NCBI RefSeq assembly: GCF_001428485.1
Contig: NZ_LMHS01000001.1
Span: forward strand, 248,404-312,403
DNA from: Microbacterium sp. Root180
GTDB lineage: Bacteria > Actinomycetota > Actinomycetes > Actinomycetales > Microbacteriaceae
DNA length: 64,000 nucleotides
Reading direction: 5' to 3'
Shown here: in pieces, positions 40,501-46,752 of the stretch
Layout of the letters: every line of letters begins with the position of its first letter
Numbering within the stretch: position 1 is the first letter of the stretch
Program-made: the position numbers and the translations under genes
The notes under the pieces: model-generated
Databases searched by the model: none
The model's input: only the letters and a program-made list of their open reading frames with translations
Told to the model about the DNA's origin: nothing

Positions 40501-40928
40501 CCTACACGATCACCGTCACGAACGGGGGCCCGACGGCCGATCCCGGCCCGATCACGGTCACCGACGTGCTGCCGTCGGGGCTGACGTACCGCAGCGCGAC
40601 CCTCGACGGGGTCGCGACCACCTGCGAGGTCGCCGGGCGCGAAGTGACCTGCACGGTCGGTCCGCTGGAAGCGGGGGAGAGCACGGTCCTCGTCCTCACC
40701 GTGAACGTGGCGGCGGATGCCTCGGGATCGCTCCAGAACACCGCGACGGTCTCCTCGGTCGCCGACCCCGACAGCCCCTCCGCCACGGCGACGGGCAACG
40801 TGGACCGCTCGCTCCTCGCGGCAACCGGAACGGCGCTCGGCCTGCTTCCGGCGATGGCGGTGCTCCTGCTGCTCCTCGGGCTGTACCTCGTGCGTCGCGC
40901 GCGGCGCCGGGAGATCGTCGAGCCGTAG
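31524..40928 (+). CDS. Giant secreted DUF11-repeat surface protein with LAXTG sorting signal
   Basis: This 3,134-residue cell-surface protein takes 15% of the window. A long signal peptide (residues 1 to about 48, ending near AVAAPP) precedes a region of divergent beta-sandwich repeats to about residue 1640. At least eleven DUF11-type repeats of 127-141 residues follow, each marked by N-x-GPSDA/S, then a DTLPAG/DxLP segment and NTA near the end. The first of these motifs lie near residues 1669, 1801, 1937 and 2064, and the last near 2999. The C-terminus has LAATG at 3098-3102, a hydrophobic helix and RRARRRE: a cell-wall anchor for a class E (LAXTG) sortase. No enzymatic domain was recognised. 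It is probably an adhesin, stalk or S-layer-like filament. Confidence 0.92.
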   Translation: MTHHPAAARDTRAGRFRRLTAAATVAVLAVGMAVALPLTAVAAPPVASDGGGFTGIDVSAGASNVLASGNGQVSIDASNVAGVELYNATAVAILPVGVTYVPGSSLPGAPNAVGDPLIRTYIPDPAEPTVTAQLLQWANVADLPVGADLTLSFDLVADNALYPVGASFTVDVGVYANTNERIVPVVTIPTDGTPPVVTRATHGGDDTETLTISAIRLTKRNLEAEAEVYRGPANATRYELTVVTADEAGTQGAVVTDLVPAQFQVTDCALGDVACTSEIVEIDGETFTRLTWDLGAIPAETTVRLEYRAFVGLQEITAPDGVADGAPTRPGPTGTSIENTAQVTGTYGGSVVEGGSAEVTATADATVRLLDVGVVKSVAAGEFTAGGTTRFTLALRTSQYVTTGDVVVTDALSDGLCPVVPAGVPTTGAWPAECPAPGSTADTVVGGTMTNVVANADGTFVVTFAVPGGTLAADADTAIVYTAYMRAAYQDGSPTSTGDVVTNEVEVEGTTSPAAGNTVDTGDVESSNGSSASLATSDLSMSKTVWSNPDRQAITGAGGVGGVTCATAPAGEYVASDGPRLQLGDLACFRIRIDFTSGASTRNPILADFLPPGTEFVAWAEGPGNTADAERVTTGARWLLGTPNPDGSRYVPGGGVSVIDILARVTAVPGAGDDIDITGNLAKLRYVSSEGTVRAARDEVDLSLAPTVPLGLDKRVNGAASAAVQEGQSATFTIGVTHQGTAADGNAYPLSSATVWDALPAGFECADITASTPASTSCATSTTGPTSGRDVVVWNLSAAALGADGLLTAGETVTVTYSLTIPTPLSISSSHTNEAAVTLYTAPTTDGTPDSAGDVSFFPENDLGANPGITPNAPEASDTATVTLADANVAKQVAATGVNGPGNSALTQATIGESVSYAYTVTIPARTSVFSGILDDGLPTGGLLVQTGDPTLTTSPAGIAVGAGCTADASEFRLCDDGTLRFPTTWTNSTATPAVFTVTLPTRVVDVAGNIHGTSIPNTATFRSALTVNGSLTQRGTASASIAVVEPSAALAKTSSATAVAGGSTVNYTLTATNAAGRPPLFDGVVVDCVPAALAVGTLPGAIAGPVAGTGSNGCPTGTQRLTWTLSGPLLAGVAQSIQYPVTVPTGAASGQQYTNNATLSGSSVQGAVTGERTYQALASRTITVNRASLVKTTSSATVVPGQSITWTVTATVPANVQLFNAAFVDVIPTPFGNAAAVTSWSVSCGGGDAAWIGDCLPATLLTASPASNLGVYLGNIAPAAASRTVTLTLTTRLPANTTSVQGANLTNTAQFRWNYTAQTPPTATNATWSTNVSASAVTQVRDPQVTVTKAVSTAQPAQGETFTYTVTAVTTAGTRNVPAFNVAIVDTVPAGVVPLDAAGDPLANGGSTVSGGVWNSTARTLTWTVATLAPGAANTVTRTYPARLAPASSLTGAALTNSVRPQSWTSLDSAGKTYGPGTAATATVTPQFPLIATAKAQVSPANPVYIGQEVSFRLELTNTGGGAAASLDAVDTLPAGWTYVADSAAVTVRTGSAVAVEPTITGQTLRWNDVGGSSVDLLANERIVVTYRAVAGPSAQVGLSVAHTNTAVAADVTDATGGTSYNGGAGSYIGASGTATARIAAADLRITKTANDDFVAGGSGTYTLTVTNAGPDAATGVTVVDTVTAPTGVTVVGATGTGWSCSAPSDGSITCTRTNAADTLASGASWTLTVTAAVAASVVDGTQIPNTATVSARTEDRTPGNNSASATATVRAQADLAVTKTPTRTTATAGTALGWTISLVNLGPSVSRGSAGSPIVLTDVLPSAVTGVQVGTVTDGVDCEITGGTLTCEVPFDLAVGDGVSVALDGTIASSAAPGSTISNTARVTPVTTDPVAGNNSSTATTTVDVVEALSVSKSIIAPQPPVVVPGQTLTYRIAVTNAGPSDARGVTVLDDLPVGLTFSSIVAGGSSWTATAQGGDILFMLSGNLAAGASTQFDFVATVGAGVIGDLTNTAVVSSTWRANQDTASVTTGSTASSDLALTKTVDAAEIVAGGDTAATYTLSVVNLGPSDAVGSITVTDLLPAGMSLVDAPPAGCEVTEVSGRVQVQCDKADGLDVAEDPWTIELPVLVDADVTDSALTNSATVTSPTPDPDLTNNTDTAALPVLQRAALTVTKEAAPTVVAGEQVTWTVTVANDGPSDAQAVTLTDDLDDRLTLVSAESETDRVDCTGTTEVVCTIGTLPAGESVVIEIVATVASSVPDGTSIPNTASAQSTTIDPVTGEPATAEGEDAVEVIAVTALTLVKQAVEDVVDAGDVASFTLRLVNDGPSDAADPVTIVDTLPAGMTYLAASTSGGPGAWDCVIDGQVLTCELTDEGDVVTLAAGATAPLLAVSATIGADQSAGTLTNTAVASSPSSPDGAEDEAPVTVVTHADLELVKSHDPSAVPTAGLPFEWTLAVTNHGPSDSVATADDPILVRDTLPEGVTLAGTPASGGVDTVCTVVDPGADPQVVECERTTTLPTGETLELTLAVDIAETASGALTNTATVFPGLTPQPDGNPWPDTDTDTITVIEVADLSIEKETVTDPVVAGGAISWTVTVRNLGPSDSDASPAAPITVVDTLPAGVTGATASGEGWDCTPLALTDDGREQVECTRDTTLLVEAAPEITVTGVVSASVQGSITNIAVVTPGLTQQPQDGPGPDEATATDEVTESADLALTKTIARTITAGGTGEYRLSIVNLGPSDARGVVITDTLPAGLSYAGIAVSTDGFTWSCEPDEIEPTTVVCDLAEPIPAGETIVLDVTVDAESQLEGDLENTAVVSAATPDPDLENNSSSVSGTVSELADLAIVKQAVGEPRVGEQFSYTLTVTNAGPSDARGIVIEDAVPAQLTVDAIDAGTWTCAVVPAEGAPTDITCLRPQLASGGTAPVITVTVTVLPAAYPAVSNTATVTAATPEDPDTLADNTSTVTSTVPALSSLSITKELTSTLYAGFTGAYTITVTNGGPTADPGPITVTDVLPSGLTYRSATLDGVATTCEVAGREVTCTVGPLEAGESTVLVLTVNVAADASGSLQNTATVSSVADPDSPSATATGNVDRSLLAATGTALGLLPAMAVLLLLLGLYLVRRARRREIVEP

Positions 40929-40953
40929 GAGGCGACACACTCGATCCTCGGGT

Positions 40954-40974
40954 CGCGGCGGTGCTTCCGCCGCG
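40954..40974 (+). terminator. Hairpin after the surface-protein gene
   Basis: A perfect 8-bp GC stem (40954-40961 with 40967-40974) with a TGCTT loop lies 26 bases past the stop codon. There is no T tract, so it is a probable but unproven terminator. Confidence 0.5.
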
Positions 40975-41063
40975 GCTCGGGGGCGGGTGCGGAGCGCTCG
41001 ATCCAGCAGCCGGCGCTTGTCAACCCGTGTGGTCGACCAGGATCGCCCGAATAGCCTGGCCGC

Positions 41064-41786
41064 ATGACAGCGACGGAACTCTGGCTCGTGCGACACGGGG
41101 AGAGCGTCGCCAACGTCGCAGCGACGCGCGCCGAGCGGGAAGGGCTGGAGGTCATCCCCATCGATCTCCGCGACGCCGACGTGCCTCTCTCGGAGGCCGG
41201 CCGCGAGCAGGCCTCGGCGCTGGCTGACTGGATGGTGCGCGCCGGTCAGGGGATCGACGCGTTCTATGCGTCGCCGTACCTCCGCGCGAGGGAGACACTG
41301 AGCATCGCCCTGGGCGGCGGAACGGACCGCGCCTTGATCGTCGATGAGCGACTGCGTGATCGCGAGCTCGGCATTCTCGACCTCCTCACGCGGAGCGGTG
41401 TCGCGCGGCGGCATCCCGAAGAAGCCCAGCGGCGCCGGCACCTCGGCAAGTACTACCATCGCCCGGCGGGTGGCGAGTCATGGGCCGACGTCGCGCTGCG
41501 GCTGCGCTCCTTCCTGGGAGACCTCGCGGAGACCGATCATGCCCGAGTCATGATCGTCGCGCATGACGCCGTCGTCATGCTGATCCTCTCGCTCCTGCTG
41601 CCTCTGGACGAGCCCGCGCTCCTCGAGTTCGCGGCTTCCCATACCGTCCTCAACGCCTCGGTCACCCACCTCGTCCGCGCCGGCGACGGGTGGTCGCTGG
41701 AGCAGTTCTCCGATGTGTCGCACCTCGCTGCGGAGGGCGCGCCGGTCACCGTGCATCCGGGGAGCCCTGATGTCGAACCCGAGTGA
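41064..41786 (+). CDS. Histidine phosphatase family protein
   Basis: This 240-residue protein of the phosphoglycerate-mutase-like superfamily has the catalytic LVRHGESVAN motif near residue 10, the later ASPYLRARETLSIA block and the second catalytic His in MIVAHDAVVM. It is likely a small-molecule phosphatase; the substrate is not readable. The ATG start has no strong Shine-Dalgarno sequence. Its 3' end overlaps the nnrD start by 17 bases, so the two are co-translated. Confidence 0.9.
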   Translation: MTATELWLVRHGESVANVAATRAEREGLEVIPIDLRDADVPLSEAGREQASALADWMVRAGQGIDAFYASPYLRARETLSIALGGGTDRALIVDERLRDRELGILDLLTRSGVARRHPEEAQRRRHLGKYYHRPAGGESWADVALRLRSFLGDLAETDHARVMIVAHDAVVMLILSLLLPLDEPALLEFAASHTVLNASVTHLVRAGDGWSLEQFSDVSHLAAEGAPVTVHPGSPDVEPE

Positions 41787-42615
41787 GCAGGTGACCGCGG
41801 AGGTCCTCCGCTCGTGGGGCGTGCCCGACCCGGGCGAGTCGAAGAAGTCGCGCGGGCGGATCGTCGTCGTGGGCGGATCCCGCCGCACGCCCGGTGCGGT
41901 CACGCTCGCCGGCGAAGCGGCGCTCCGTGTCGGCGCGGGTCGTCTCGGCCTGCTCGTGCCCGCGTCGATCGAGTCGCAGCTGGGCATCGCAATTCCCGAG
42001 GCGGCGGTGATGGCGCTTCCCGGCGACTCCGACGATCCCATCCCGCCGTCGATCGGCGAGGAGCTGCGGGCGGCGGATGCGGTCCTCGTCGGGCCGGGCT
42101 TCGACGACCCCGGCGAGACGCGCGCAACTCTTCTCGCGGTCGCGGCGTGGGAACCGGCCTGTCTCGTTCTGGACGCGTTCGGCCTGGGGGTCTTGCCCGA
42201 GGTCGAACGCGATACGCTGCCGGACCTCCTCGTGCTGAACCCGAACCGTGAGGAAGCCTCCCTCCTGCTCGATCGCGAACTCGACGCCGACGACGCGCTG
42301 AGCGATCTGCGGGAGATCGCGGAGCGCTATCGCGCCGTCGTGAACTGCTACGGCGACGTGGTCGCGCCCGGCGGCTCGAGCTGGTCGATCCACGGCGGGG
42401 GAGCGGGTCTGGGCACGTCGGGAAGCGGCGACGTCCTGGCGGGCGCCATCGCGGGATTCGCCGCGCGCGGCATCGAACCCGGTCGAGCTGCGGTGTGGGG
42501 CAGCTGGGTGCACGCCCGGGCGGGAGACCGTCTGACGGCGCGCACGGGCATCGGATTCCTCGCGCGCGAACTCGCAGCCGAGCTCACCCCGGCGCTGGCG
42601 GAGGTGACGGGCTGA
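41770..42615 (+). CDS. nnrD: ADP-dependent NAD(P)H-hydrate dehydratase
   Basis: This 281-residue ribokinase-fold enzyme repairs damaged NAD(P)HX. Family features are RGRIVVVGGSRRTPGAVTLAGEAALRVGAG at the N-terminus, ADAVLVGPGF, LVLNPNREEASLLL and the nucleotide-binding GTSGSGDVLAGAIAGFAARG near the C-terminus. It lacks the epimerase (NnrE) half found in fused YjeF proteins. ATG 41770 has GGGGAG upstream and lies inside the preceding phosphatase gene. Confidence 0.92.
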   Translation: MSNPSEQVTAEVLRSWGVPDPGESKKSRGRIVVVGGSRRTPGAVTLAGEAALRVGAGRLGLLVPASIESQLGIAIPEAAVMALPGDSDDPIPPSIGEELRAADAVLVGPGFDDPGETRATLLAVAAWEPACLVLDAFGLGVLPEVERDTLPDLLVLNPNREEASLLLDRELDADDALSDLREIAERYRAVVNCYGDVVAPGGSSWSIHGGGAGLGTSGSGDVLAGAIAGFAARGIEPGRAAVWGSWVHARAGDRLTARTGIGFLARELAAELTPALAEVTG

Positions 42616-42731
42616 GGAAGCTCTCCACTCGGGGTGCGCCGGGCGAGGGCGATCCGGTGCGCCCGCTACCACACGGTCCGGCCGGGGGGAACCCCGAGAG
42701 GTCCGACGTCATCACGCGGTAGACCTGAGTC

Positions 42732-43082
42732 ATGGAGCGCGTGAACTATTCCGGTGACAGCTTCCTCACAGGGAGTGCGATCGCGCACGCCCTGCTCCAG
42801 TACGCCCAGGCTCTCGCGCAGGCGGGCGAAGCCGCCACCGTCGAGATCCCGATGGTGCAGCCCGACGGGCACCGGGGAATGGCCGAAGTGCTGGTCGGCC
42901 CGTCCAGCCAGCTCATCGCGACCGGCGCGGATGTCGACCTGCCGGAAATCGAGGACGCCACGCTCGTGCAGGAGCTCCTCGCCAAGACCAGGCAGCTGCG
43001 CCGTCAGAACTCGCCCACGGTGAGCGCCCCGGTCGACGAGCCTGACACGGACGCGCAGTACTACTCGGAGTACGGGATCTGA
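42732..43082 (+). CDS. Hypothetical protein, 116 residues
   Basis: No family was recognised. The protein has an amphipathic N-terminal helix (GSAIAHALLQYAQALAQAGE), a central beta-like stretch ending VLVGPSSQLIATGADVDL, and a polar tail with acidic residues and YYSEYGI at the end. It is soluble with no signal peptide. Third-position GC is as high as in its neighbours, which supports real coding, and it has no overlapping credible gene. The ATG lies about 115 bases after nnrD, so it may have its own promoter. Confidence 0.65.
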   Translation: MERVNYSGDSFLTGSAIAHALLQYAQALAQAGEAATVEIPMVQPDGHRGMAEVLVGPSSQLIATGADVDLPEIEDATLVQELLAKTRQLRRQNSPTVSAPVDEPDTDAQYYSEYGI

Positions 43083-43241
43083 GGCTCAGCCGTCCTTCCT
43101 GACGCGCAGCAGTCGCCGGTGCGCACCCGGCATCGCCTGGCCGCGGTGTCCTCACTCCCGCGGAGCCCGCGGCGCTAGCACGAGCCGCGGTGTCCGTCCA
43201 GGGCCGCTGTCCGGACGGCGACGAGGCCTACCGTGGGCCTC

Positions 43242-43460
43242 ATGATCGAATCGACTGAGGACGGCATGACCGCGGAGGACAAGCGTCGCGATCAGCTCCT
43301 GCGCGCGGAGAATTCGACCGAGGCGGACGCGGCGCCGCGCATCGTCGTGTCGCACGGTCCCGACGCAACCCGCATCGACATCGCGGACACCGCCGCGGTC
43401 CGGCCGGGTCCCGGCCCAGGGATGGGTGAGGACTCGGAATCGACGCCCGAGCAGCCCTAG
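43242..43460 (+). CDS. Small hypothetical protein, 72 residues
   Basis: No family was recognised. The short, acidic protein (MIESTEDGMTAEDKRRDQLL..., with a Gly/Pro/Glu-rich C-terminus) is probably partly disordered. Its stop is one base before the GTG of the acyl-CoA dehydrogenase homolog, so it looks like the first gene of that operon or a leader peptide for it. ATG 43242 is chosen; GTG 43233 is in frame. Coding status is moderately supported. Confidence 0.5.
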   Translation: MIESTEDGMTAEDKRRDQLLRAENSTEADAAPRIVVSHGPDATRIDIADTAAVRPGPGPGMGEDSESTPEQP

Positions 43461-43461
43461 C

Positions 43462-44562
43462 GTGAGCGCCGCACGACCGCCGTCGACCCCGGAGCCCGCG
43501 CTCGGGCGGTCGTTCCTCTCCGACCGCGATGCGGCTCTCGCCCCATCGACATCCGGATGGTCGGATGCTGCGGGCGTCGTCGTCGGCGACATCCCGTCCG
43601 CCGTCGCATGGTGTGTCGACGTCGGACGAACGGCGCCGCGGATCGGCGAGGGCGCCACCGCGGATCTCTGGGAGATCCTCGCCGACACGGCGTACCGGGA
43701 TGTCGCGCTCGCGCGCATGCTCGAACCCCACCTCGACGCGCTCGGCATCCTGACGCAGGCGGGAACGGACCTCGATGGTGACCGCGATCCGTGGGGGCTG
43801 CGGTCGGTCGGAGTCGACGCCGGTTCGTCGTGGGGTGTCTTCGCCGCCGAGGGAGCCGGTTTGAGACTCGAGGCGCACGAGACGGCGTCGGGGTGGATCC
43901 TGGAGGGAACCAAGCCGTGGTGCTCGCTCGCCGCGCACCTCACCCACGCGCTGGTCACCGCCTTCGTCGGAGCGGAGCGACGCCTCTTCGCCGTCTCGCT
44001 CGGGCAGCCGGGCGTCGCGGCGCACGACGGACCGTGGATCGCACGCGGACTGCGCGACGTCGTCAGCGCGTCGGTCGACTTCGCCGGTGCGGCGGCGGTG
44101 CCCGTCGGCGACGTCGGGTGGTACCTGCGCCGTCCCGGATTCGCGTGGGGAGGCATGTCGGTCGCTGCTTGCTGGTGGGGCGGGGCTCTCGGGCTGCGCG
44201 ATGCGCTCGCCGTCGCCGCCGCTTCGGAGCGCGCCGATCAGGTCGCCCTGGTTCATCTCGGACGGGCGGATGCCGCGCTGTGGGCCGCCCGCGCGGTGCT
44301 GCGCGAAGCGGCTGACCTCGTCGATCGCCGCAGCACGACCGACATGCGGCTTCTCGCCGAGCGCGTCCGAGGGACCACGGCGGATGCGGCGACCCGGGTC
44401 CTGTCCGAGTCGGATGCCGCACTGGGCCCGCTGCCGTTGGTCGCCGACGAGCGGCACGCCCAGCGTGTCGCCGACCTTCACCTCTACCTCCGGCAGCATC
44501 ACGGAATGCGCGACTCCGCGCGGCTCGGTCGACTCGTGCTCGAGGCGGAAGGCTCGCCGTGA
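43462..44562 (+). CDS. Acyl-CoA dehydrogenase-like flavoprotein
   Basis: This 366-residue protein has acyl-CoA dehydrogenase architecture: a helical N-domain, a mid beta-domain (GWILEGTKPWCSLAAHLTHALV, the family's G-x-K-x-W/F-x-S block) and a helical C-domain ending in the LHLYLRQHHGMRDSARLG segment. It is somewhat short and the N-terminal region is divergent. No catalytic Glu could be assigned with confidence, so the substrate may not be an ordinary acyl-CoA. It starts a three-gene block with 4-base overlaps (GTGA to the PIG-L fusion), which argues for a single pathway with the deacetylase, methyltransferase and glycosyltransferase. Confidence 0.85.
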   Translation: MSAARPPSTPEPALGRSFLSDRDAALAPSTSGWSDAAGVVVGDIPSAVAWCVDVGRTAPRIGEGATADLWEILADTAYRDVALARMLEPHLDALGILTQAGTDLDGDRDPWGLRSVGVDAGSSWGVFAAEGAGLRLEAHETASGWILEGTKPWCSLAAHLTHALVTAFVGAERRLFAVSLGQPGVAAHDGPWIARGLRDVVSASVDFAGAAAVPVGDVGWYLRRPGFAWGGMSVAACWWGGALGLRDALAVAAASERADQVALVHLGRADAALWAARAVLREAADLVDRRSTTDMRLLAERVRGTTADAATRVLSESDAALGPLPLVADERHAQRVADLHLYLRQHHGMRDSARLGRLVLEAEGSP

Positions 44563-45941
44563 GCGGCGGGTTCAGCCACCTCGACCCGGGTACTCCGGAG
44601 ACGCAGTGGCAGGACGCCCTCGGCCGGCGCACCGTCTCCGACCTGGATGCCGACCTCGACTTCCTGGTCGTGGTCGCCGCGCACCCCGACGATGAGACGC
44701 TCGGGGCGGCAGGCCTCATGTCCCGCGCTGCGAGGAGCGGCATCCCGATCGCCGTCGTGGTCGCCAGCGACGGCGAGGGTTCGCATCCCGCGTCGCCCAC
44801 TCACACTCGGCAGGAGTTGGCTCGGCTGCGGAGGATCGAGACAGCGCGCGCGGTCTCGCTGGTCGCGCCGGAAGCCGACGTCCGGTTCCTCGGCCTGCCC
44901 GACGGCGAACTCGACACGCACTTGGCCGCACTGGGCGCGGGCGTCGCGCTCGTCGTCGACGGACCGGCAGCCGCGACGGCCGGCCGGGTGCTGGTCGCCG
45001 CGCCGTGGTCGGGCGACGGGCACCGCGATCACCGCGTCGTCGCGGAGGTCTGCGCTGCCGTCTGCGCCAGTCGCGGCATCCGGCATGTCGGCTACCCCGT
45101 ATGGGTCTGGCACTGGGGGAGCACGGAGGATCTGCCGTGGTCCCGGGCGCGCGCGCTCCGGCTCGATCCCGAGGAGGCGGACCGGAAGCGCCGGGCGATC
45201 GCGTGCCACACGACCCAGATCGAGCCCCTCTCGTCGCAGCAGGGAGACGAGGTCCTGCTGCACGCGGGCATGCGATCCCATTTCGAGCGCGATGTCGAGA
45301 TCTTCCTCGTCGAGGGCGAGCCGGGCGAGAGCACGGCCGGTCTGGACGCCGCGTGGTTCGACGACTTCTACGACCGCAACGGCGACGACCCCTGGGGCTT
45401 CGAGACCCGGTGGTACGAGGAGCGCAAGCGCAGCATCCTGCTCGCGTCGCTGCCCGAGCGGCAGCTCGGCCGCGTGCTCGAGGTGGGCTGTTCCACCGGT
45501 GTCCTGACCGCTGAGCTTGCCGAACGCGCCGATGCGGTCGTGGCGATGGACCCAGCCCAGATCGCCGTGACGCGGGCACGCGAGCGAATCGGCGACGATC
45601 CTCGCGTGACCGTGCTGCGCGGAACAGCCCCCGACGATTGGCCCGAGGGTGAGTTCGACACGATCGTGCTGTCGGAGGTCGGCTACTACCTGTCCGCGTC
45701 CGACCTGAACCGCCTGCTCCACCGGGTGCGGGGGTCGCTCAGCGAGCGAGGCTGCGTGGTCGCGTGCCATTGGCGGCATCCTGTCGCCGAGTACCCGCAG
45801 ACCGGTGACGACGTGCACGACGTCCTGCACGAGCTGATCGAGTGGCAGACGCTGGTCACGCATCGCGAACGCGACTTCGTGCTCGACATCTTCGCGCCGC
45901 ACACGGCGAAGTCCGTGGCTGAACGCGAGGGTCTCGTATGA
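44559..45941 (+). CDS. PIG-L deacetylase fused to a NodS-like SAM methyltransferase
   Basis: This 460-residue two-domain enzyme combines functions that are often separate. Residues about 25-240 are a PIG-L/LmbE zinc deacetylase with AHPDDETLGAAG (H42-E46) and the metal-binding GHRDH (H155, H158). Residues about 255-455 are a class I SAM methyltransferase closest to NodS: DPWGFETRWYEERKRSILLASLP, LEVGCSTGVLT (from Glu308), then IVLSEVGYYL and VVACHWRHP. PIG-L enzymes remove acetyl from N-acetylglucosamine units; NodS methylates a deacetylated sugar amine. The fusion therefore suggests sequential N-deacetylation and N-methylation of one substrate (inference). The start is GTG 44559, overlapping the previous stop. 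Confidence 0.88.
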   Translation: MSGGFSHLDPGTPETQWQDALGRRTVSDLDADLDFLVVVAAHPDDETLGAAGLMSRAARSGIPIAVVVASDGEGSHPASPTHTRQELARLRRIETARAVSLVAPEADVRFLGLPDGELDTHLAALGAGVALVVDGPAAATAGRVLVAAPWSGDGHRDHRVVAEVCAAVCASRGIRHVGYPVWVWHWGSTEDLPWSRARALRLDPEEADRKRRAIACHTTQIEPLSSQQGDEVLLHAGMRSHFERDVEIFLVEGEPGESTAGLDAAWFDDFYDRNGDDPWGFETRWYEERKRSILLASLPERQLGRVLEVGCSTGVLTAELAERADAVVAMDPAQIAVTRARERIGDDPRVTVLRGTAPDDWPEGEFDTIVLSEVGYYLSASDLNRLLHRVRGSLSERGCVVACHWRHPVAEYPQTGDDVHDVLHELIEWQTLVTHRERDFVLDIFAPHTAKSVAEREGLV

Positions 45942-46663
45942 CCCGCCCCGCTGCCGAGGCGATGGTCGTGGTCGTCCCGGTCCGGAATGAGGCGGAGCTG
46001 CTCCCACGCAGCCTGCGCGCACTCACGGTCGCGGTGGAGTCCGCCCGCGACGCGCAGCTGCAGTGCGAGGTCCGCATCGTGCTGGATGCTTGCACCGACG
46101 CCTCCGGTGCCATCGCCGCCGGCTTCGACTTCACGATCCTGGAGTGCGACGCGGTTCGTGTCGGTGCCGCCCGGCGCTTCGGCGTCGCGGCAGGTCTCCG
46201 CGGCCTCGAGGACGTCGCCGCGGATCGCGTGTGGCTCGCGAGCACCGATGCGGATTCGCAGGTGCCACCCCACTGGCTCGTCCACCAGCGCGCGGTCTCC
46301 TGCGCGGCCGACGTCTACCTCGGGACCGTGCGACCGGACTTCGGCGACCTCGCGCCGATCCAGCGGGACCGGTGGCGCCGGACGCACCCGCGCGGACGTG
46401 TCAATCGCAACGTGCACGGGGCGAACCTCGGCGTGCGGGCGCAGACCTACCTCGATGCCGGAGGCTTCGCATCGATCGGCGAGCATGAGGACGTCGACCT
46501 CGTCGCTCGCTGCCGGGCGCTGGGCGCCGTCGTCGTCGGCGATGACGACGCCGAGGTGCTGACGTCGGGTCGATTCGTCGGGCGCACACCGGGCGGCTAC
46601 GCGGAGTTCCTTCGCCGGCAGTCCGCGGACCTCGTCGGCGACGCGACCGCCGAGGCTCCCTGA
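45938..46663 (+). CDS. GT2-family glycosyltransferase
   Basis: This 241-residue GT-A glycosyltransferase has an N-terminal VVVVPVRNEAELLPRSLRAL, a DxD-like STDADSQVP near residue 105 and the later GGFASIGEHEDVDLVARCRALG acceptor-side motif (ED). It lacks membrane helices. It is coupled to the upstream fusion gene by an ATGA overlap and ends the operon. It could attach the sugar that the PIG-L domain deacetylates; donor and acceptor are unknown. Confidence 0.88.
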   Translation: MTRPAAEAMVVVVPVRNEAELLPRSLRALTVAVESARDAQLQCEVRIVLDACTDASGAIAAGFDFTILECDAVRVGAARRFGVAAGLRGLEDVAADRVWLASTDADSQVPPHWLVHQRAVSCAADVYLGTVRPDFGDLAPIQRDRWRRTHPRGRVNRNVHGANLGVRAQTYLDAGGFASIGEHEDVDLVARCRALGAVVVGDDDAEVLTSGRFVGRTPGGYAEFLRRQSADLVGDATAEAP

Positions 46664-46717
46664 GGCGGGAGCCCGCTCAGACCTTCGGAGTGGACGCGAC
46701 GGCGCCGACCTTCCGCC

Positions 46718-46747
46718 TTGAATCTCACAATGTTGGTGACTAACATT
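46718..46747 (+). promoter_or_regulatory. Autoregulated leaderless promoter of the TetR–ABC operon
   Basis: TTGAAT (46718-46723) and TAACAT (46741-46746) form a -35/-10 pair with a 17-bp spacer. An inverted repeat AATGTTGGTgACTAACATT (46729-46747, one mismatch) covers the spacer and -10. The expected transcription start coincides with the GTG at 46753, so the mRNA would be leaderless. Confidence 0.7.
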
Positions 46748-46752
46748 AGGGC

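Noticed and set aside
37569-41459. 1,296-residue − strand open frame opposite the DUF11 protein
   Set aside because: It is a mirror of repeat-rich GC-biased coding; it has repetitive Arg/Gly/Asp composition and no domain, and crosses the start of the phosphatase gene.
43462-46663. True nodulation (Nod factor) gene cluster
   Set aside because: There is no NodA acyltransferase, NodB chitooligosaccharide deacetylase or processive membrane-embedded NodC; only the chemistry resembles it.
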